From assembly GCA_020638055.1 (NCBI GenBank), contig JACKJH010000001.1, positions 868,001 through 932,000 of the forward strand: a DNA stretch of 64,000 nucleotides, written 5' to 3'. The notes under the pieces were generated by a model. It was not told the DNA's origin, ran no database searches, and saw only the letters and a list, made by a program, of their open reading frames with translations. Positions 61,478-64,000 of this stretch are shown here, piece by piece. Made by a program: the position numbers and the translations under genes. Each line of letters opens with the position of its first letter. Within the stretch, counting starts at the first letter, position 1. Source of the stretch: Hyphomicrobiaceae bacterium (lineage in GTDB: Bacteria > Pseudomonadota > Alphaproteobacteria > Rhizobiales > Hyphomicrobiaceae).

Positions 61478-63460
61478 AATGGGTATTTGGCGACTGATTG
61501 GAAATGTCAACGTAACTTCGGTGCCTCCGGTCGGTGTGTTGGTAATCGACAAACTTCCACCGTTGGCCCCAGCCAGCCGGCGAGCCAATGGGAGGCCGAT
61601 ACCCAGTCCTCCCTCGGGCTTGCGTGCGCTTGATGGCGCTGGCGCAGTAATAGAGGTGTTATCGCGCATGATGCGGGCGATATCATCGGGGGGAATGCCG
61701 GGGCCCGTGTCGGTCACGCTCAAGGTCAAGTCGCCGCCTCGGGTTCGTGCGGTTTTTACGAGCACCTGACCGCCCGGTGGTGTGAATTTCAAGGCGTTGG
61801 TCAACAAATTTAGCACGATCTGGCGAACCGAGGTAGCGTCGGCGACCACCAACGGAAGCCGCACGGCGAGGTCGCTTTGCAAGGTGAGTCCTGCATTTCG
61901 TGCCATGGATTCCAGCCCCGACACGATGCCATTTGCTGTTGCGTTTAAATCGAGGTTCGTGAACGAAAGCGCCGCTGGCGTGGTCGGGCTGCGCGGTTGG
62001 CCAAGTAGGCGCTCTATCACCGTGAGCGCATGGCGGGCGCTTTCATGGATGTCGCGCGCGTAACGCAGATACCTCTCGTCGCCTATAGCTCCCAATCGTT
62101 GGTCCTTCATTATTTCAGCGGCTGAGGCAATCGCACTTAGCGGTGTCTTGAGTTCGTGTGCCATGTGACTGACAAACGTTCGTCTTGGCGCGGCATCTGT
62201 GTTTGGCTGTTCGGCGTTTTTTGATGGTGCGATCGGCCGGACAACAGATTCAGAATGTGATTTTGGCGGATCAGCAAATTTGGTTTCGTTGACATCACGT
62301 TTGTCGACGGTATCGACACGGGGCACGCGATTAGCATCTTCCCTTTCGCTATGGTGATCTGTCGGTTTGGATTGCGCGCGCTCCAGGGCTTTTGCTGTCG
62401 CGGGGGAATGCAAGGGCGTTGGAACGGACAAAGTGGTGGGTCTGGGTCCGCGGTGCATGCGGTCGCTGCCGTGCCGACTTACCACCCGCGAAGCGTCGTT
62501 GCCTTTTGTACGCAAGCTTTCGGGTGAAGCAAATTCAGGTGGTTGCAGGGGGGCGGCACGGACAGGCAGCGGCTTTTCCATCTGCGGTGTGCCGGCATGT
62601 TCTCCAGTTTTTTGGAAATGGTGCTGGGCAGGGTGAGCCGAATCGGTTTCGGGCGCGGTTTCATTGCGTCCGGCGAGGATTTGTCGCGCGATTGCTTTAA
62701 GCGTTTCCTTGTCGCTTTGTCTTGCTGGAGCTGGCTGCTCGCTGTTTTTCGTGGATGGAACTGGTGGGGGGGGCGTGCGGGGCGGCATGTGTGGTGCGCT
62801 ATCCCGTTGCACTGGCGCGGTTCGCACAGACTTCGATGCTGGTGTGGACTGTTGAACTGACTGGATGCGGTAGGGCATTGCGGTTGGAGTTTGGTCATGC
62901 CGATGCGTGACGGGGACCCTGGGTGGCGCCGCATGGCCATCATTCGATTTGACGCTGGGCTTTTCGAAAATTGCGGTTTCCAAGGCGTGAGATGGCGCGG
63001 CAGGCGCGGGACCTGCTCGAAAAACCGGGCTTTGCTTTTTTGCCTGCGAATTGGACGCTGGTTGAAATGCCGTTGATGCGCACTTATCGGCCGTGCCTGC
63101 GACTATTGCCACCAACGCAATCTTTTCACCTTCTACCTGTCGTATTTCCACGTTGCAGCGCAGCCGGGACATACCATCACTCGTCCAGAAGACGAGAGGG
63201 GTGATCCTGCTCTCAAGTGATGTTCCGTTTATGATGCGCCGCAGGTCCATAATCGCGGGCATTGCACTGTCGAGTGGAACTGGGCGGGAATTTGCGTTTT
63301 CGAGCCCAAGCAATCTTGCTCCTTCAGCGTTCGCGGCGAGCAACGTGGCGCTCAATGGGGTTATGGCAAACGCAGGCGCACGTTCTGCCTCCAGCCACGA
63401 GGCGACGTCGTCCGTCACATCCGGCGGGCCTTTTCCGGTTGCTTTCTGCTGCTCATCCAT
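61475..63460 (-). CDS. Sensor histidine kinase with PAS-like start and long proline-rich linker
   Basis: A 661-residue cytoplasmic kinase, no membrane segment seen. Residues about 20-125 are PAS-like (WLEAERAPAFAITPLSATLL). Residues about 130-425 are a Pro/Ala/Ser-rich, low-complexity linker. Then HisKA with the phospho-accepting His in FVSHMAHELKTPLSAIASAA and HATPase_c with NLLTNALKFTPPGGQVLVKT, DTGPGIPPDDIARIM and GGLGIGLPLARRLAGANGG. The form resembles the PdhS/DivJ-type kinases of alphaproteobacteria. No response regulator is adjacent. Its stop lies in the repeat at 61452-61477. Confidence 0.85.
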   Translation of the reverse strand: MDEQQKATGKGPPDVTDDVASWLEAERAPAFAITPLSATLLAANAEGARLLGLENANSRPVPLDSAMPAIMDLRRIINGTSLESRITPLVFWTSDGMSRLRCNVEIRQVEGEKIALVAIVAGTADKCASTAFQPASNSQAKKQSPVFRAGPAPAAPSHALETAIFEKPSVKSNDGHAAPPRVPVTHRHDQTPTAMPYRIQSVQQSTPASKSVRTAPVQRDSAPHMPPRTPPPPVPSTKNSEQPAPARQSDKETLKAIARQILAGRNETAPETDSAHPAQHHFQKTGEHAGTPQMEKPLPVRAAPLQPPEFASPESLRTKGNDASRVVSRHGSDRMHRGPRPTTLSVPTPLHSPATAKALERAQSKPTDHHSEREDANRVPRVDTVDKRDVNETKFADPPKSHSESVVRPIAPSKNAEQPNTDAAPRRTFVSHMAHELKTPLSAIASAAEIMKDQRLGAIGDERYLRYARDIHESARHALTVIERLLGQPRSPTTPAALSFTNLDLNATANGIVSGLESMARNAGLTLQSDLAVRLPLVVADATSVRQIVLNLLTNALKFTPPGGQVLVKTARTRGGDLTLSVTDTGPGIPPDDIARIMRDNTSITAPAPSSARKPEGGLGIGLPLARRLAGANGGSLSITNTPTGGTEVTLTFPISRQIPI

Positions 63461-63822
63461 CAGCCTGAAACCTCGTGCATCAGTAACCTGTTAGACCTGC
63501 AGGCTGCGTGCGTCTATGAACAAAATCGGCGCTCAATCACCGTGCCATGTTTGAAAACGCCGGCCGCGCACGGTGCTGGCGAATTATAGGGCGTCTGGTT
63601 GCCTACTTTGGGCCTGACTGTTGTTCAATTTGCAAGTGTGGCAAATGCAACCCGAGACCCGTTTGGATTGACCCAATCAGATTTGCATTGCAAGGCTTCC
63701 TCGCCTGGGAACAGCGCTCGCAACGCATGGCTGGGGCAATGTTCGATAGAGCGCTGTTCAGGGCGCGCGTTAAAAATTGGCCCAGTAAGGCCAGCGTCGT
63801 CGTTCCATTCGCCGGTTTTCAC

Positions 63823-63851
63823 TTGACGTGGCAGGGTGCTTACGGTTTTAC
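63823..63851 (+). promoter_or_regulatory. Candidate promoter of tRNA-His
   Basis: TTGACG (63823-63828), 17 bases, TTTTAC (63846-63851). It would start transcription about 55 bases ahead of the tRNA. The 360 bases between the kinase start and this site contain no gene I can support. Confidence 0.4.
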
Positions 63852-63912
63852 AACAGCCTTTGCAGGTTCCGTGCTCGTTACGACGGGTGGGGCCGATGAC
63901 GCCATGGCGTAT

Positions 63913-63989
63913 GCCGCCTTAGCTCAGTTGGTTAGAGCGCTAGATTGTGGATCTAGAGGTCCCCGGTTCGAGCCCGGGAGGTGGTACCA
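63913..63989 (+). tRNA. tRNA-His (anticodon GTG)
   Basis: A full cloverleaf of 77 bases: acceptor GCCGCCT with AGGTGGT (G-T and T-A pairs included), D arm GCTC/GAGC, anticodon arm CTAGA TTGTGGA TCTAG with anticodon GTG, T arm CCCGG TTCGAGC CCGGG, A73 and encoded CCA. The base before position 1 is T and the discriminator is A, so the usual bacterial G-1:C73 pair is absent, the known alphaproteobacterial exception recognised by their own HisRS type. Confidence 0.95.
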
Positions 63990-64000
63990 AAACCCTCAAT

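Noticed and set aside
1..64000. CRISPR arrays, prophage or integrated element with its own recombinase
   Set aside because: No evenly spaced direct repeats with spacers, and no integrase, terminase, transposase or toxin-antitoxin pair could be recognised on either strand.

Overview
The window looks like chromosomal DNA of an alphaproteobacterium, most likely of the order Hyphomicrobiales. The support is a class I lysyl-tRNA synthetase, a biotin operon of the bioB-F-D-A-Z type, a membrane-bound ferritin (MbfA), the neighbour set comF / grxC / nitrilase-like / DUF1178, and a tRNA-His with A73 and no templated G-1. By eye GC is roughly 55-60% and genes are densely packed on both strands. I see no prophage, integrase, insertion sequence with a transposase, or CRISPR array. 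Small dispersed palindromic repeats are unusually frequent.

Layout. 1-8.8 kb: lysK (cut by the edge), a TerB-like protein, an alpha/beta hydrolase, a sterol-desaturase-family enzyme, the murein endopeptidase MepA, a 2OG-Fe(II) oxygenase, a frameshifted msrA and two unknown membrane proteins. 9-19 kb: a surface-polysaccharide precursor block (UDP-glucuronate epimerase, ManC, CysNC, CysQ, RmlC-B-D-A) that makes activated sugars and PAPS but contains no glycosyltransferase, sulfotransferase or CysD. 19-26 kb: MbfA, a ModE-like regulator and an excisionase-type HTH/periplasmic-binding-like regulator, a lipase-maturation-factor-like protein, a GMC oxidoreductase and a ZIP metal transporter. 26.4-28.7 kb: an odd array of two overlapping tRNA-like units and two tandem hairpins of anticodon-arm size, followed by a soluble slipin-like SPFH protein and an unrecognised 173-residue protein. 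28.7-33.9 kb: the biotin operon. 34-42.6 kb: small metabolic genes (FAH family, DUF1178, nitrilase-like, grxC, comF, methyltransferases, MutT, argJ). 42.8-54 kb: a periplasmic PpiC-type isomerase divergent from secA, then glpK, a symporter and glpD. 53.7-64 kb: an M15-like peptidase, a PotD-like binding protein with a long acidic linker, AsmA, an iron-type ABC permease, a sensor kinase with a long proline-rich linker, and tRNA-His.

The most interesting signals are: (1) the tRNA-like/anticodon-arm array upstream of the slipin gene, whose loops equal the canonical Lys(UUU), Tyr(GUA) and Leu(UAG) anticodon loops while the first unit lacks a usable anticodon loop; this could be a tRNA-mimic or RNA-repair module; (2) a dispersed palindromic repeat that lies open and in frame inside a symporter gene at the junction of a DUF4212-like part and the SSF part; (3) a 145-bp MITE-like repeat in two copies; (4) a repeat that supplies the TAG stop codon of two unrelated genes; (5) a promoter-plus-terminator unit upstream of the symporter that looks like a small RNA or attenuator. 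All functional statements rest on reading the sequence and on family knowledge; no database search was run.
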